From Pseudomonadota bacterium (lineage in GTDB: Bacteria; Bdellovibrionota; UBA1018; CAIMNF01): DNA of 5,172 nt. A model generated the notes under the pieces. That model did not search any database. It saw only the letters and a program-made list of their open reading frames with translations, and was not told the origin of the DNA. Both the position numbers and the translations under genes were made by a program. The DNA lies in assembly GCA_027482725.1 (NCBI GenBank), contig JAIXVT010000079.1, positions 1 through 5,172 on the forward strand, read 5' to 3'. Positions 1-5,172 of the stretch are shown here, in pieces; position 1 is the stretch's first letter, and each line of letters starts with the position of its first letter.

Positions 1-8
1 TTACAACG

Positions 9-42
9 ATCATTTTGCATGTAAAAATGATAATATGATCAT
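9..42. promoter_or_regulatory. Cluster of ATCAT/ATGAT half-sites around the ATPase start (possible operator)
   Basis: ATCATTTT (9-16) and AAAATGAT (24-31) form a perfect 8-base inverted repeat with a 7-base spacer. A second perfect palindrome, ATGATCAT (35-42), overlaps the start codon. GATCAT occurs at 8-13 and again at 37-42. Such dyads at a start site fit an operator or an mRNA hairpin that limits initiation. No regulator is visible nearby and the region is AT-rich, so chance is a real alternative. Confidence 0.35.
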
Positions 43-1174
43 CAGAAATCTATCCGGAACGCTCTCCACCCAAAAATCTGCGCTCATTTTAGGACCAAGA
101 CAGGTGGGTAAATCCACGTTAATTCAAAGCTTAAAGCCGGATCTCACCCTAAATCTTGCGGATGAAGACACTTTTTTAGAAGTGACGTCAAACCCCGCCC
201 ACCTCAAAACCCTAATCGAGTCTCAGAATCCTCGCTCCGTGTTTATCGATGAGGTTCAACGATTCCCACGACTCCTCAATTCGGTTCAATCCCTAATTGA
301 CCACAACCCCAAAATTTTATTTTTCCTTACCGGGTCCAGCGCAAGAAAATTAAAACGAGGCAAGGCCAACCTACTACCCGGCAGAGTATTTACCTACCAA
401 CTCGGTCCGTTGGTCGCCTCTGAGCTCAACTATGAAATGAATCAGAACCATCTTTTAAAATTTGGCGCTCTTCCCGAGGCCTATCTCGGGAATTCTCCGA
501 TCACAGCAAAAAAACTCCTGAAAAGTTATAGCGGTACCTATCTTAAAGAGGAAATTCAAGCCGAGGCATTAGTCCGAAAAATTGATCAGTTTAGCCGTTT
601 TTTGCAGGGAATGGTGCAAGTTGCAGGACATTTTGTGGACTTCACCAAGCTAGGCCATCACATCAAGGTACCGCGATTGAACATCCCTCGATTTTTTGAA
701 ATTTTAGAAGACTCGCTCATTGGTGAGCGGGTTTATCCCCACGCTGAGCTGTTGGAGGCTGCAGATCTGGTCAAACATCCTAAATTCTTTTTATTCGATA
801 CTGGAATCTACAATGCCCTCCAAAACAATTTCGAAATTTCTAACGATCGCATGGGCGTTTTATCCGAGCACCTTGTTTTCTCCCAAATAAGACACTCGGC
901 GTGGGCTCGGGATATTCCTGTAGAATTCTCAACATTCAGGACAAGGGGGGAACTCGAAGTGGATTTGATCTTAAATTTAGACCAAAAATTTTTTGGAATC
1001 GAAATCAAGTCGAATGACCATTTATCCCTGCATGATGTAGAACCCCTCATTAAATTAAAAAACTATCTCCCTAAATCTGAAACCATGATCTTTCATCTCG
1101 GAACGAAAAAGCTCAAAATTAACGGGATTTGGTGCTTACCGTGGCAACAGGGATTGAAGGAATTAGGATTATGA
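35..1174 (+). CDS. AAA-type ATPase with DUF4143 / PD-(D/E)XK-like C-terminal domain
   Basis: This 379-residue protein has the layout of the AAA_14/DUF4143 family. The Walker A loop is GPRQVGKST (residues 20-28), Walker B is VFIDEVQ (69-75), and LTGSSARKL (99-106) is the sensor-1-like segment. LPGR (114-117), GALPEAY (144-150) and TYLKEEI (168-174) are family hallmarks, followed by a winged-helix-like middle. The C-terminus has FLFDTGIYNAL (253-262) and a restriction-nuclease-like core with E308/D310 and E323-I-K325. The length is normal and nothing is missing. The family is widespread in genomes as solitary accessory genes; its cellular role is not settled, so none is assigned. The start has no clear Shine-Dalgarno. 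The frame stays open to the window edge, but there is no ATG, GTG or TTG in bases 1-34, so a longer form would have to start outside. The stop overlaps a DsbA-like gene remnant by ATGA. The gene is richer in A+T than the murF/sua5 pair, in keeping with separate acquisition. Confidence 0.92.
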   Translation: MIIRNLSGTLSTQKSALILGPRQVGKSTLIQSLKPDLTLNLADEDTFLEVTSNPAHLKTLIESQNPRSVFIDEVQRFPRLLNSVQSLIDHNPKILFFLTGSSARKLKRGKANLLPGRVFTYQLGPLVASELNYEMNQNHLLKFGALPEAYLGNSPITAKKLLKSYSGTYLKEEIQAEALVRKIDQFSRFLQGMVQVAGHFVDFTKLGHHIKVPRLNIPRFFEILEDSLIGERVYPHAELLEAADLVKHPKFFLFDTGIYNALQNNFEISNDRMGVLSEHLVFSQIRHSAWARDIPVEFSTFRTRGELEVDLILNLDQKFFGIEIKSNDHLSLHDVEPLIKLKNYLPKSETMIFHLGTKKLKINGIWCLPWQQGLKELGL

Positions 1175-1284
1175 ACGTGGAATTCTCCGCTCCCACATTA
1201 CTTTTAAGCGGTCCGTGAGTCAGTGCCACACAGCCTCTTGAAGTCTTCTCAGAAATCATCGACGAAGAACTGAACGCCAAGTAA
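1171..1284 (+). pseudogene. C-terminal remnant of a DsbA/thioredoxin-like protein
   Basis: Read in the frame ending at TAA 1282-1284, this stretch gives NVEFSAPTLLLSGP, a TGA stop (1216-1218), then VSATQPLEVFSEIIDEEL and a short tail. In DsbA-family proteins of the Thioredoxin_4 type the C-terminus typically reads like TPTFFVNG, a few residues, SGAQP, then an amphipathic helix ending in IIDEEL. The match is collinear: APT stands at the cis-proline loop, SG at NG, SATQP at SGAQP, and the helix is intact. The in-frame TGA sits where a basic or polar residue is usual and could come from CGA by one C-to-T change. The N-terminal part with the CXXC active site is absent; upstream sequence belongs to the ATPase gene. 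A rho-independent terminator follows about 30 bases later, as expected for the real end of a gene. The identification rests on recalled family pattern, not on a search. The left boundary is uncertain and the ATG at 1171 is probably incidental. Confidence 0.62.
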
Positions 1285-1310
1285 TCGGGTTTCTTATTCC
1301 AAAAGACAAA

Positions 1311-1347
1311 GCATCCAAAGCCATTGCGCGCTTTGGGGGCTTTTTTT
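1311..1347 (+). terminator. Rho-independent terminator behind the dsbA-like remnant
   Basis: CCAAAGC (1315-1321) pairs with GCTTTGG (1330-1336), leaving an 8-base loop. Alternatively AAAGCC (1317-1322) pairs with GGCTTT (1338-1343). A run of seven T (1341-1347) follows at once. It would stop transcription coming through the ATPase gene and the remnant, so the downstream murF needs its own promoter. Confidence 0.75.
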
Positions 1348-1348
1348 A

Positions 1349-1357
1349 TGCTAAAAT
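1349..1357 (+). promoter_or_regulatory. Extended -10 promoter immediately before murF
   Basis: TGCTAAAAT is a TG-n-TAAAAT extended -10 element directly after the terminator T-run. It ends seven bases before the murF ATG, which would place the transcription start at or next to the A of that codon. No convincing -35 is seen at 16-18 bp spacing; the hairpin arm occupies that position. Extended -10 promoters can work without a good -35. The call is based on sequence resemblance only. Confidence 0.42.
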
Positions 1358-1363
1358 CCTCTC

Positions 1364-2755
1364 ATGGCGCAACTCCAACCGCAAAGCCCCCAACCCCCAA
1401 TTTCTCTAACCCATCTCGGTGGCCGTTTACCCGTTCAGGATTCGCGCAAGGTCACACCGGGCGATACGTTTATCGCAATCACCGGGGAAATCACCGACGG
1501 CCATCAGTACATCGACGCCGCAATTCAAAAAGGGGCCGTGCGAGTTATAGCCGAGCCAGGAAAACTTCCTCAAAACTGGACAGCGCCACAAGGGGTGGAG
1601 TTTGTCGCCAACGCCGATTCGCTGAAAACCTATAGAGCCCTTGCGCATGAACACCGCAGTCGATTCAAAATTCCGGTCATCGCTGTGGTCGGTGCAGTGG
1701 GAAAAACAACGACCAAAGAATTGATCGCTGCACTTAGCCGCGGTCGATATGCTCACGTGCATAAGACCGAAGGATCGCAGAATGGATTTTTAGGAATACC
1801 GATGACTTTATTTGGGCTGAGCGCTGAAACCCAAGTTGCAGTGATTGAGATCGGAATTGATGACATTGGCGCGATGGTGGATCACATGCGTGTGGTCAAT
1901 CCTACTCATGTGATCTGCACCTTGAATGGTCCAGAGCACCTGCACCAGCTCAAGACGGTGGACATCGCTGCAGAAGAAGAACTGAAAGCTTTTGATTTTG
2001 CGCGAGATAATGGGCGGTTCATTGCGGTGAACTTAAACGATTCCTATACTCGTGCCTGGTGGTCAATCCACCATGACCAGTTTCCAGCCTTACGTGCAGT
2101 CACTTACAGTAGCGAAGTCACCGACTACGCTACATACACGCGCTTTTATCCTGCATCTGATTCATCGCATGTTCAAACCCAGACCCTCCAGATCCATGGC
2201 CCAGGGCTAGATGTTGTGCTGACCTGCCCTTTGATGGGCGATCATCATGCGCAGAATTTGTTGGCTGCTGTTGCCGTTACCCATGCAGGCTTGGGTTTGT
2301 CCGCAGAAGAAATGGCCCGGGGACTGATCACCTACCAAGAGCAATTTGGTCGTAACGCGATCAAGACCCACGATGCAACAGGTGCAATTTTGATTCACGA
2401 TTACTATAACGCCAACCCCACGTCGATGCGCGCAGGACTAGACCTGCTCCGCGGAGAGGCAAAAAAATCAGGGCGACCGGCCATTGCAGTTTTAGGCGAT
2501 ATGTTGGAACTGGGTGACGATGAAATCCACTACCACGAAGAACTCGCTGATGCCATTGACGGAATCCCTCACATTTACCTTTACGGGCCAAGGATGCGGG
2601 CGTTGGCGGCAAGACTTAAATCGGCGCTACACAGTGACGATTTAAAAAATATTGCAGATCATATCAAGAGACATCTCCCTCAAAAACCCGTCGTCCTCAT
2701 CAAAGGGTCACGGGGAATGAGGCTAGAAACCCTCCTCCCCCTTTTGGATCAATAA
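1364..2755 (+). CDS. murF: MurF-type UDP-MurNAc-tripeptide--D-Ala-D-Ala ligase (divergent)
   Basis: MurF is a cytoplasmic ATP-dependent ligase that joins D-Ala-D-Ala to UDP-MurNAc-tripeptide, the last cytoplasmic peptide step of peptidoglycan precursor synthesis. The protein has 463 residues, normal for the family. The N-terminal substrate domain shows DSRKVTPGDTF (26-36). The central domain has the P-loop GAVGKTTTKE (110-119), EIG (162-164), NGPEHL (188-193) and GDHHAQN (292-298). The C-terminal domain shows the MurF-typical YYNANPTSMRA (347-357), VLGDMLELG (376-384) and IKGSRGMRLE (446-455). Several central-domain positions depart from consensus: GIDD stands where G(M)NHPGE is usual, and AEEEL (203-207) lacks the Lys expected to be carbamylated in the AKxEI motif; K208 lies nearby. 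ATG 1364 is the first possible start, because TAA 1352-1354 closes the frame upstream. No Shine-Dalgarno precedes it. The sua5 gene follows after 22 bp. The usual dcw neighbours (murE, mraY, murD) are absent, so this could be the only MurF or a second, specialised one. Confidence 0.88.
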   Translation: MAQLQPQSPQPPISLTHLGGRLPVQDSRKVTPGDTFIAITGEITDGHQYIDAAIQKGAVRVIAEPGKLPQNWTAPQGVEFVANADSLKTYRALAHEHRSRFKIPVIAVVGAVGKTTTKELIAALSRGRYAHVHKTEGSQNGFLGIPMTLFGLSAETQVAVIEIGIDDIGAMVDHMRVVNPTHVICTLNGPEHLHQLKTVDIAAEEELKAFDFARDNGRFIAVNLNDSYTRAWWSIHHDQFPALRAVTYSSEVTDYATYTRFYPASDSSHVQTQTLQIHGPGLDVVLTCPLMGDHHAQNLLAAVAVTHAGLGLSAEEMARGLITYQEQFGRNAIKTHDATGAILIHDYYNANPTSMRAGLDLLRGEAKKSGRPAIAVLGDMLELGDDEIHYHEELADAIDGIPHIYLYGPRMRALAARLKSALHSDDLKNIADHIKRHLPQKPVVLIKGSRGMRLETLLPLLDQ

Positions 2756-2770
2756 GGGTAAAAGGCGGGT

Positions 2771-2775
2771 AAAGG
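2771..2775 (+). promoter_or_regulatory. Weak ribosome binding site of the sua5 gene
   Basis: AAAGG lies only two bases before the ATG at 2778, which is shorter than ideal. A similar AAAGG at 2761-2765 lies 12 bases before it, which is longer than ideal. The two belong to a tandem near-repeat, GGGTAAAAGG (2756-2765) and GGGTAAAGG (2767-2775). Coupling to murF translation across the short gap may matter more than either site. An in-frame ATG at 2796 is an alternative start that would give a more family-typical N-terminus. Confidence 0.4.
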
Positions 2776-2777
2776 TA

Positions 2778-4124
2778 ATGACGTCTTCAAAAAAAATGAC
2801 AACCTTGCGCTTGAAAGCGGATTTACCCGCTGATATTGACCGTGCAGCGCAATTTTTACGTTCGGGATACGTTGTGGCTCTACCCACTGAAACCGTATAC
2901 GGTTTAGCGGGAAATATTTTCAATACTGATTCGATACAAAAAATTTTTACGGCAAAAGACCGTCCCCATTTTGATCCGCTGATCGTTCACGTTGCCGAGC
3001 CCCCGGGGGGACGTCCGTTTTCCGCTTCGGATATCGAGGCGTGGATCCATCAGGGACTGTTAAGCCCTGCGACAGCGCCACTGATTCCGGCCATCACCAT
3101 TCTTGCCCAAAACTTTTGGCCAGGTCCACTGACATTAGTATTGCCTAAAGGCGCCCGCATTGATGACCTGATCACCGCAGGACAATCGACGGTTGCAGTG
3201 CGTTGCCCCAGGCACCCGGCGTTTCAATCGGTACTGACGGGTGCCGGAGTGCCCTTGGCCGCGCCCAGCGCCAACCGCTTTGGAAGAATAAGCCCGACCA
3301 CCGCAGCACATGTGATCGACGAACTTGACGGGAAAATCAGTGCGGTACTCGATGGCGGGCCGTGCGCAGTCGGCGTTGAGTCGACGATCGTGAGCTTGGT
3401 TTTGGGGGAAACGGATGTCGAGCTGAGGTGTCTCCGCCCCGGACAAATTGGCGTGGGGGCGATGATGGCCGCGTTGAATGCGGCGGGGATTCTGGTGCGG
3501 GACGGTAGCCGAGGGGAGCGGCCGGGCTCCGTAACCGGCCCAGAACATTTGGGGTGGAATGGAAAAAACACCAAAGAAACCAATTACTTAGCCGGACCCA
3601 ATCGGTTATCCCCCGACAAATCCGGACTAGATTCAAGGATTCCAACCGCTTACTCCGAGCCCACCAGAAATGTTCTGGACCAGTTATCGGTGGTCACCCC
3701 CGGACTACTGGACAGCCACTACGCGCCGACCAAACCCACGCTGTGGTGCGACGTGGCGCGCCACGGACAAGACCAAACGACGTTTAACAGAAATTGCGTA
3801 GAAAGATATCTGGCCGCAACCGAAATGAGCCTAAATCCTGCCTTGAACGGTAACGACCTCATGACCCGAGTGGGCGTCTTGGATTTACGCTGGGAAACAA
3901 GGCACACCGACGGCACCAAAGAATCCACGGAGACCTCGTCCCAACAACTGACTCACCACGCTCAAAATTTTTATGCTCGGTTGCGTGAACTGGATCAAAC
4001 CCCCAACGTGCAATGGATCGTGATCGTGTTCCCTCACACTGCCGATCCCGATCAACCGGAACCCCCGATAAGCACAGCCCTGCGGGACCGCATCACCAAA
4101 GCCTGCGGGTCACGGGTTTGGTGA
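2778..4124 (+). CDS. L-threonylcarbamoyladenylate synthase, Sua5 type (YrdC + Sua5 domains)
   Basis: The enzyme makes threonylcarbamoyl-AMP from threonine, bicarbonate and ATP, the first step of t6A37 synthesis on ANN-decoding tRNAs; TsaB/TsaD then transfer the group. The YrdC domain shows PTETVYGLAGN (36-46), K60-D-R62-P, FWPGPLTLVL (113-122), STVAVRCPRHP (137-147), APSANRFGRISPT (162-174), DGGPCAVGVESTIV (192-205) and LRPGQI (219-224). The smaller Sua5 domain starts at the linker motif TPGLLDSHYAPTKPTLW (307-323) and ends with FYARLRELDQ (398-407) and a DRITKA helix. At 448 residues it is about 100 longer than most bacterial Sua5 proteins. The excess lies in a polar linker (roughly 222-306), where about 35 residues are usual, and a smaller insert near 75-104. 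The frame is uninterrupted, so this is an expansion and not a frameshift. It is the second gene after murF and probably co-transcribed; the two share essentiality more than a pathway. A shorter start at M7 is possible. Confidence 0.93.
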   Translation: MTSSKKMTTLRLKADLPADIDRAAQFLRSGYVVALPTETVYGLAGNIFNTDSIQKIFTAKDRPHFDPLIVHVAEPPGGRPFSASDIEAWIHQGLLSPATAPLIPAITILAQNFWPGPLTLVLPKGARIDDLITAGQSTVAVRCPRHPAFQSVLTGAGVPLAAPSANRFGRISPTTAAHVIDELDGKISAVLDGGPCAVGVESTIVSLVLGETDVELRCLRPGQIGVGAMMAALNAAGILVRDGSRGERPGSVTGPEHLGWNGKNTKETNYLAGPNRLSPDKSGLDSRIPTAYSEPTRNVLDQLSVVTPGLLDSHYAPTKPTLWCDVARHGQDQTTFNRNCVERYLAATEMSLNPALNGNDLMTRVGVLDLRWETRHTDGTKESTETSSQQLTHHAQNFYARLRELDQTPNVQWIVIVFPHTADPDQPEPPISTALRDRITKACGSRVW

Positions 4125-4145
4125 TTGGGGTGCGCCCAAACACCC
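4125..4145. repeat. Small inverted repeats just after the sua5 stop
   Basis: TTGGG (4125-4129) pairs with CCCAA (4135-4139) around a 5-base loop; as an alternative, GGGTG (4128-4132) pairs with CACCC (4141-4145). No T-run follows on the plus strand, so this is at best a weak 3'-end hairpin for the murF-sua5 transcript. Confidence 0.3.
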
Positions 4146-4150
4146 AGAGC

Positions 4151-4190
4151 AAAAATTAAAAAGGCGCCCCGAACGTTTCCGAAGCGCCTT
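4151..4190 (-). terminator. Rho-independent terminator of the exported-protein gene (possibly bidirectional)
   Basis: AAGGCGC (4161-4167) and GCGCCTT (4184-4190) form a perfect 7-bp GC-rich stem around a 16-base loop that can itself fold GAA against TTC. Read on the minus strand, the stem is followed by TTTTT, AA and TTTTT (plus-strand positions 4162 down to 4151), a classic terminator tail. It lies 25 bases beyond the stop of the minus-strand gene. In the plus direction the tail is only TTAATC followed by a loose T-rich stretch, so termination of murF-sua5 here would be weaker. Confidence 0.85.
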
Positions 4191-4214
4191 AATCACATGT
4201 AATTTTCTTTAGTA

Positions 4215-4955
4215 CTACTTTGCTGCGCCGGAACTGGAAGAATTTTCCTTGTTATCTCCGCCTAACCCGCGCTGTAGATTCTGGATTCCACCCATCAGAC
4301 TCTTAGACGTGGAAACCCTTTCATATTCACTACATAAATTTCCAAGAACATAAGACAAAGATGGCCGATTCACAGGAGTGTTAAGCCCAAGAGCCATAAC
4401 TTGCATTTGAGTATAGGCCGGATCTGATGATTTTTTTGCAAGTATTTCCTTATATTTATTTTCACGGTCGGCACAGGTGTCTTCGTCATTGTTGACGGCA
4501 CTAATCTCCTCACAAAATTTTTGACTGTACACTTTCACGTCTTCCGTGCTTAAGTCCATTTTTGAAACAAGCGCGCCATTTTTTGAAAATTTGAGGGTAT
4601 TTTTATACACCGCTACTTTTTGGCCTAAATGATTTTTTTCCTCTACCCATTCTTTTATTGTGACTGATCCAGTAGAGGGATCCGTAGTGATATCCACTCC
4701 GTGAAACTCTATACGTGTTTGTAACTTTCCGCCCCGCCCTTCGTCCACAACCTTCCTTACGGTTTTTGGATACCTCACGTATGTAGTGTTCCCATCCGAT
4801 GCCTTTTTCAAAGAATGCTCTGAATATACCTTTATCTTCGTTATTTCATTTTGGACTATCACATCTCCGTTGTCGAATAGAGGTCTATACAGCTCCACAG
4901 TAGTTGTCGAGTATGCATTTAAACTAAAAATTGTTGATAACATAAAAATTTTCAT
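4215..4955 (-). CDS. Exported protein of unknown family
   Basis: I do not recognise this 246-residue protein. It begins with MKIFMLSTIFSLNAYS, a short signal-peptide-like segment with a plausible cleavage after AYS (residue 16), so it is probably exported through Sec to the periplasm or outside. No lipobox cysteine is present. Residues 17-140 alternate hydrophobic and charged residues in a manner suggesting beta-strands (for example ITKIKVYSEH and GSVTIKEWVEE). Residues 141-215 look helical and hold the only three cysteines, C148, C161 and C208; C148 and C161 could form a disulphide in the periplasm. The tail from 222 is rich in Gly, Asn and Ser and is probably disordered. The coding sequence is clearly more AT-rich than sua5, which hints at recent acquisition or low expression constraint. 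The start is well fixed by a strong Shine-Dalgarno six bases upstream. A terminator follows the stop closely, so it is transcribed as the last or only gene. Confidence 0.82.
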   Translation of the reverse strand: MKIFMLSTIFSLNAYSTTTVELYRPLFDNGDVIVQNEITKIKVYSEHSLKKASDGNTTYVRYPKTVRKVVDEGRGGKLQTRIEFHGVDITTDPSTGSVTIKEWVEEKNHLGQKVAVYKNTLKFSKNGALVSKMDLSTEDVKVYSQKFCEEISAVNNDEDTCADRENKYKEILAKKSSDPAYTQMQVMALGLNTPVNRPSLSYVLGNLCSEYERVSTSKSLMGGIQNLQRGLGGDNKENSSSSGAAK

Positions 4956-4961
4956 TTTTTT

Positions 4962-4968
4962 CTCCTCC
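4962..4968 (-). promoter_or_regulatory. Strong Shine-Dalgarno of the exported-protein gene
   Basis: On the minus strand the sequence reads GGAGGGAGGAG, then AAAAAA, then ATG. The GGAGGAG core is six bases from the start codon, close to ideal, and fixes the start at 4955. It contrasts with the absent or weak sites before murF and sua5. Confidence 0.85.
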
Positions 4969-4984
4969 CTCCAAGTCTGAAGCG

Positions 4985-5000
4985 AAAAAAAAAAAAAAAA
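4985..5000. repeat. 16-base A/T homopolymer upstream of the exported-protein gene
   Basis: An uninterrupted run of 16 A on the plus strand (16 T on the coding strand of the minus gene) lies about 30 bases before its start codon, between any promoter and the Shine-Dalgarno. Runs of this length are prone to slippage in replication and sequencing. It is not preceded by a GC-rich stem on the minus strand, so it does not look like a normal terminator tail. Confidence 0.9.
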
Positions 5001-5004
5001 TGAG

Positions 5005-5026
5005 CACTTTTTGCCGAGTTTTTCAC
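5005..5026. repeat. Mirror repeat in the minus-strand intergenic gap
   Basis: CACTTTTTG (5005-5013), a CCGA spacer, then GTTTTTCAC (5018-5026) is an exact mirror: the second half is the first read backwards, not its complement. It therefore does not form a hairpin. Two phased T5 runs within 22 bases could bend DNA. I see no clear -35/-10 pair in the 4956-5061 gap, so the promoter of the exported-protein gene remains unplaced; it could read through from the gene to the right. Confidence 0.5.
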
Positions 5027-5061
5027 CTTGTTGAGGGACATAAAAGCCCCCACCGTTTGTC

Positions 5062-5172
5062 TTAGCGTCGCCCTGTTAGTGCCTGTTCAACACTCATTCC
5101 CCGAATCGACAACAGGTACAGGAGGTACGGGCCAAGAAAGCTGAACCCACCGACTAATGCAAAAAATGCCAA
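5062..5172 (-). CDS. C-terminal end of a membrane protein (partial)
   Basis: On the minus strand, a frame open from the window edge ends at TAA (5064-5062) and gives 36 residues. They begin LAFFALVGGFSFLGPYLLYL and end SVEQALTGRR. The first ~23 residues are a convincing transmembrane helix. The following RGMSVEQALTGRR is a short, positively charged tail that would lie in the cytoplasm by the positive-inside rule. The fragment is too short to name; the GPYLLYLLS segment is faintly reminiscent of the last helix of CDP-alcohol phosphatidyltransferases, but that is only a guess. It lies on the same strand as, and 106 bp upstream of, the exported-protein gene. No good terminator separates them, so read-through into that gene is possible. 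Confidence 0.6.
   Translation of the reverse strand: MAFFALVGGFSFLGPYLLYLLSIRGMSVEQALTGRR

Noticed and set aside
1..1174. The ATPase gene as a transposon with terminal repeats
   Set aside because: No matching inverted or direct repeats are visible at its two ends and no transposase is present; the left flank is too short to judge fully.
1171..1218. A 15-codon ORF starting at ATG 1171, overlapping the ATPase stop by ATGA
   Set aside because: Its translation is the first half of the DsbA-like remnant, and the similarity continues in the same frame past the TGA. It is better explained as gene decay than as a coupled small gene.
1216..1218. TGA as a selenocysteine codon in a DsbA-like protein
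   Set aside because: The position is in the loop after the cis-proline, not the CXXC site; the N-terminal part of the gene is missing and no selenocysteine hairpin is evident just downstream.
1324..1635. 103-residue plus-strand ORF
   Set aside because: It overlaps the start of murF in another frame, begins inside the terminator hairpin, and its Arg/Ser/His-rich product has no domain-like character.
3135..3645. Three overlapping minus-strand ORFs (102-137 residues) inside sua5
   Set aside because: They are antisense shadows of the GC-rich part of a well-supported gene, with Arg/Pro/Ser-rich translations and no translation signals.
3554..3787. 77-residue plus-strand ORF inside the sua5 linker region, considered as a sign of a frameshift in sua5
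   Set aside because: The sua5 frame is continuous from the YrdC motifs to the HYAP motif and C-terminal helix, so no frameshift is needed; the ORF is an out-of-frame shadow.
4786..4980. 64-residue plus-strand ORF opposite the exported-protein gene
   Set aside because: It is antisense to the signal peptide region, which has a strong Shine-Dalgarno on the minus strand; its Phe/Ser-rich product is typical of an AT-rich shadow.
4985..5061. The T16 tract as a terminator tail for the membrane-protein gene on the minus strand
   Set aside because: No GC-rich stem directly precedes the tract on that strand; only weak AT pairings and the GGGGC/GTCCC pair far upstream are possible.

Overview
The window carries four substantial protein genes and the tail of a fifth, plus the eroded 3' end of a sixth. 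It has no rRNA or tRNA gene, no CRISPR array and no recognisable insertion sequence. The organism looks like a Gram-negative bacterium of moderate GC. The mix of a divergent MurF ligase, a long Sua5-type protein and an AT-rich secreted protein would fit Bdellovibrionota or a similar deltaproteobacterial lineage, but this is an impression of style and not a proven placement.

Left part (1-1363): a complete AAA-type ATPase with a DUF4143 / PD-(D/E)XK-like C-terminus, a family usually found as solitary, mobile accessory genes. Directly behind it, overlapping its stop by ATGA, is a short stretch that reads like the last ~35 residues of a DsbA/thioredoxin-like protein. It keeps the cis-proline loop and C-terminal helix, is broken by an in-frame TGA, and is followed by a rho-independent terminator. 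The simplest reading is that the ATPase gene replaced or interrupted a dsbA-like gene and left its tail and terminator behind.

Middle part (1364-4124): two co-directional genes 22 bp apart, likely one operon. The first is a MurF-type ligase (adds D-Ala-D-Ala to the peptidoglycan precursor), divergent at several family positions. The second is a Sua5/TsaC-type threonylcarbamoyl-AMP synthase (first step of tRNA t6A synthesis) with an unusually long interdomain linker. The only promoter-like signal before murF is an extended -10 ending seven bases before the ATG, with no Shine-Dalgarno, which suggests a leaderless transcript.

Right part (4125-5172): minus strand. A small AT-rich exported protein of unknown family has a strong Shine-Dalgarno, a 16-base A/T homopolymer upstream and a clear terminator downstream. 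This terminator lies in the convergent gap and may serve both sides. Further right is the C-terminal end of a membrane protein that begins outside the window.

No complete new system is evident. The points most worth following are the dsbA-like remnant beside the ATPase, the divergent and possibly leaderless MurF, the long-linker Sua5 and the unknown exported protein.
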